A stretch of 6,115 nt of DNA, taken from NCBI GenBank assembly GCA_002479245.1, contig DLMG01000121.1, positions 1-6,115 of the forward strand. Reading direction: 5' to 3'. A program made the translations under genes and the position numbers. Below are positions 4,004-6,115 of the stretch, piece by piece; position 1 is the first letter of the stretch, and each line of letters starts with the position of its first letter. Source of the DNA: Verrucomicrobia subdivision 3 bacterium UBA7542 (lineage in GTDB: Bacteria; Verrucomicrobiota; Verrucomicrobiia; Limisphaerales; UBA11358). The notes beneath the pieces were generated by a model that worked only from the letters and a program-made list of their open reading frames with translations, was not told where the DNA came from and did not search any database.

Positions 4004-5767
4004 TCAGGGAACCGCCAGCCGGTAGAATTGCATCGGGCCGGAGTTCCAGTTCCAGTTGGTGAAATCGAAATTGGCCTGGGTGTTGGCAACTTTTCCCAAG
4101 GTTGACCAGGATGATATCAGGTTGGTTGCGCTTTGCACTGAATAGGTGACATTCGTCAAGCCCGTCCAGCGGAGATTTTGTGCCGAGTTGGAAACGGTCA
4201 AGCTGAGCGAAGGCTGCGGCACGTTGAAGACCGTCCATTCCAGCCGCACCACCGAATACTCCGGAATCGTGACGGGATTGTTCGTCAACTGTGACTCGAT
4301 TTGAATGGCGCTGTTTGGTGGCGGCGCGTTGGTCGCGCTGGGATCGCTGCCGGTCACAAAGGTTTCCAAGAATTGATTCGTCACCGCCACGCCGTCCTGG
4401 ATGATTTGTACCGGCGCGTTGGTGACGCCTTTGTTCGTGAGCACGACATAGCGTTTTCCATTGCCGCCCTGGTAAGCCTGTGCATAAATCGCCGGAATCG
4501 TCGCGATGCCATTGGTATCTATGGGCACGGTCGGGCCGTTGTTGCCGACGGTCGTGGCATAGACCGCCGTGGACCGCGTCAACGCCCAATCCGCCACCGC
4601 TTCGCCCGCCACCTGCGCGCTCAAATAAAAACCGAACGGCAGCCCGGCGGTGTTGGTTGACCGCCCTTCGTCGTAAGCGGTCGTGACGGGTTGAAAAAAG
4701 TTGTTGGTCTGGTCAATGCCATTGGGATTGAGCAATTGATACGGTCCGACAAAGCTCATTTGCGGAAGGGTGGACATGCGCAGGACATATTCCGCGGCAT
4801 AGATGCCGCCATAAAGCGTGGTTGTGGGCGGATACTGGCCGCCCAAGCCGTTGCCCCGGGTGGGGTTGTATTCTGTGATGAGAAAAGTCACGTTGCTGTT
4901 GTTATCAGGTATCAGGTAATCGAGCACGCGGACGGTGGTGTTGCTGAACAGTTCCCAGTTGTCCAACGCCATCAAATCAGAGAAGGACACGCCGTTCGTG
5001 GGCAGCGCGGGATAATGATGATACACCACCGCGTCCCAGTATTTGTTGGTGTAATTGGACAAATCATTGTCCCAAGTGTTGGGTTCCGGATGACCGGCGT
5101 CTTCGAAATAAATCGCCACCACCGCATTGGAGTCGGCGGCCTTGATGGCGTCCCGGTAGGGCTTCATCTGGGCGACATAATCCGTCGCGTCCAGAAAAAA
5201 GTCCTTGGAGCTGTTGCCGCTGAAGACGTAAGGCTCGTTGCACAATTCCCACGCGGCCACTGGAATGTGATTGGTGAGGGCATACGCTGCAAAAGCGCCG
5301 GCGGAATTTGTCGTGTCCGTGAAGCCGTTGATGGTCACGACGATCTTCGCCCCGCCCACGTTCGCACACATCGCCGCGAAATCGCTGAACAGCGCCCCGC
5401 CCTTGCCGGGCAGGAGTTTTACCGTGTCGTTCAGGAGGTTGGTTTCGGCCGGTGGAAATTGGGCTATCACATTCGTCATCGTCACCCCGTTTGTCCACTG
5501 AAAGGCGTCCTCCAGCGCGCCGCCCGGATAGCGCAGCCAGCCCGGGGAAAGCGTCGCGGTGATCTGCTGGAAATTGGTGTCGGAATACTCCACCGCGCTC
5601 GCCAGCATCTCGGTACAGAAACCGGCAAAGCCCGGATTGAGCGGCGTGGCATTCGTCGTTGTGAACGAAACCGACACGACGGCCTGTGCCGTTGCTTCCG
5701 GTGGACAAAAGAGTCCCGCCAGAAACAACAGCCCCATGACGGTGATGGCAATCTTTGCGCGCGGCAT
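4004..5767 (-). CDS. Secreted clan GH-A glycoside hydrolase (GH51/GH79-like) with verrucomicrobial C-terminal module
   Basis: The ATG at 5767 (587 residues) is preferred because GGA lies nine bases upstream; a GTG at 5773 adds two residues and is used for numbering here. A signal peptide (basic MPRAK, hydrophobic IAITVMGLLFLAGLF, likely cleavage after ATAQA near residue 31) points to export. The catalytic barrel shows LRYPGGALED (80-89), WELCNEP (175-181, Glu180 as acid/base), YHHYP (251-255) and FLITEYNP (297-304, Glu301 as nucleophile). This Asn-Glu-Pro plus Thr-Glu pattern is that of retaining clan GH-A enzymes. The RYPGG motif recalls GH51 arabinofuranosidases and GH79 glucuronidases, so plant or microbial polysaccharide side chains are likely substrates. 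Residues about 430-515 form a beta-sandwich-like domain. Residues 521-589 form a Thr/Ser/Asn-rich module ending FYRLAVP, a type frequent in verrucomicrobial secreted proteins. The gene stands alone, with no sugar transporter or regulator beside it. Confidence 0.85.
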   Translation of the reverse strand: MPRAKIAITVMGLLFLAGLFCPPEATAQAVVSVSFTTTNATPLNPGFAGFCTEMLASAVEYSDTNFQQITATLSPGWLRYPGGALEDAFQWTNGVTMTNVIAQFPPAETNLLNDTVKLLPGKGGALFSDFAAMCANVGGAKIVVTINGFTDTTNSAGAFAAYALTNHIPVAAWELCNEPYVFSGNSSKDFFLDATDYVAQMKPYRDAIKAADSNAVVAIYFEDAGHPEPNTWDNDLSNYTNKYWDAVVYHHYPALPTNGVSFSDLMALDNWELFSNTTVRVLDYLIPDNNSNVTFLITEYNPTRGNGLGGQYPPTTTLYGGIYAAEYVLRMSTLPQMSFVGPYQLLNPNGIDQTNNFFQPVTTAYDEGRSTNTAGLPFGFYLSAQVAGEAVADWALTRSTAVYATTVGNNGPTVPIDTNGIATIPAIYAQAYQGGNGKRYVVLTNKGVTNAPVQIIQDGVAVTNQFLETFVTGSDPSATNAPPPNSAIQIESQLTNNPVTIPEYSVVRLEWTVFNVPQPSLSLTVSNSAQNLRWTGLTNVTYSVQSATNLISSWSTLGKVANTQANFDFTNWNWNSGPMQFYRLAVP

Positions 5768-5861
5768 GAGCACAATTCCAGCAATCCTGACGCCACAATC
5801 AGGCGGTTTGTTACAATCCCCCGTCCATTTTCAATGAAAAATCATGCACTCCCAATCATGG
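5768..5861. other. Upstream region of the glycoside hydrolase gene
   Basis: No gene is seen. Read on the minus strand it should hold the promoter and leader of the hydrolase. A TTGAAA and a TTGTAAC are visible but their spacing (about 12 to 13) is too short for a normal sigma-70 promoter, so none is called. Confidence 0.4.
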
Positions 5862-5912
5862 CAGACGCCAGATGACCGCGCTCTTGTCGCGTCGAAATGA
5901 AACGAAGACGGA
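5862..5912. repeat. Modules E and C (copy near the hydrolase promoter)
   Basis: Bases 5864-5890 correspond to 2849-2874 with only small changes. They run into a complete 30-bp C unit (5883-5912), with arms CTTGTCGCGTCGAA and GAAGACGGA around the centre ATGAAAC. Module D is absent here, so E can occur independently of it. Confidence 0.75.
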
Positions 5913-5949
5913 CGATGTGCAACAACAAACCGCTTCGATGCAATGTTTT

Positions 5950-6090
5950 AACCACCAAGACGCATCCGCCTACGCCAAAGGCTCCGGCGAGACAGGAAGG
6001 ACGCCAAGGTTTCAGCCACAGATGAACACAGATTTTCCCAGCGCGGCTTGCGCCGCAACCACGGATTTTGGACTGCGGCGGGAATCCCGC
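5950..6090. repeat. Second dispersed-repeat type with nested hairpins
   Basis: The sequence ACCACCAAGACG is separated from GACGCCAAGGTTT by about 37 bp centred on an interrupted hairpin (CGCC 5967-5970, GCC-AAA-GGC 5974-5982, GGCG 5986-5989). It is followed by AGCCACAGATGAACACAG and AACCACGGATTTTGG, split by a GCGGC-TTGC-GCCGC stem (6043-6056). GCGGGA-A-TCCCGC closes the block (6078-6090). The wording of the flanks resembles intergenic repeats I recall from many environmental bacteria. The open frame across 5842-6108 (-) is regarded as spurious. Confidence 0.5.
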
Positions 6091-6115
6091 AGAGCGCATA
6101 CGCGTCAACTTAAGG

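Noticed and set aside
3974..4005. Stem GAACTGG / CCAGTTC with an 18-base loop at the hydrolase stop codon as a terminator
   Set aside because: The stem overlaps the stop codon, the loop is long and there is no run of T after it on the minus strand.
3660..4589. Open frame of 309 codons on the minus strand
   Set aside because: It crosses the hydrolase gene out of frame and then the inserted hairpin segment and module A; composition is typical of a shadow frame.
4691..5875. Long open frame of 394 codons on the plus strand opposite the hydrolase gene
   Set aside because: It is a GC-rich antisense shadow of the hydrolase, with low-complexity Arg/Gly/His-rich sequence and no recognisable domain. 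The minus-strand protein has signal peptide and catalytic motifs.

Overview
This window looks like a piece of a GC-rich, repeat-laden genome from a Verrucomicrobiota bacterium, probably a soil or freshwater lineage near Pedosphaera or Limisphaerales. That assignment is inference. It rests on the secreted Thr/Asn-rich glycoside hydrolase with a C-terminal module of the 'SVQSATNL...W...FYRL' type ending at the stop codon, on the paired ICMT-like membrane methyltransferases, and on intergenic DNA full of short hairpin repeats. No rRNA or marker gene is present to confirm it.

Layout from left to right. 1-312 (+) is the 3' end of an ICMT/PEMT-family membrane methyltransferase. 313-1445 is mostly mosaic repeat DNA, with one tiny membrane-protein gene embedded in it on the minus strand (614-772). 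1446-2677 (-) is a compact two-gene unit: a 72-residue charged protein followed by an SDH-family Clp-fold serine protease, with a tandem palindromic element upstream (2707-2736). 2773-2880 is another repeat block, which runs into the 5' end of a second, nearly complete ICMT-like methyltransferase (to 3617, +). 3618-4003 is repeat DNA, including one repeat copy split by a hairpin-dense segment of about 240 bp. 4004-5767 (-) encodes a secreted clan GH-A glycoside hydrolase. 5768-6115 holds its upstream region and more repeats.

The genes do not form one pathway. The clearest functional unit is the small protein plus SDH protease pair. The most unusual feature is the non-coding DNA. A set of modules, called A to E here, recurs in partly conserved order: A and B (331-428; 3631-3681 and 3922-3955), C (a REP-like unit of about 30 bp with variable centre, at least six places), D and E (481-540, 851-890, 2805-2880, 5862-5890). 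Many short hairpins with exactly 3-nt loops sit within or beside these modules. No CRISPR array, tRNA, rRNA or intact transposase was seen.
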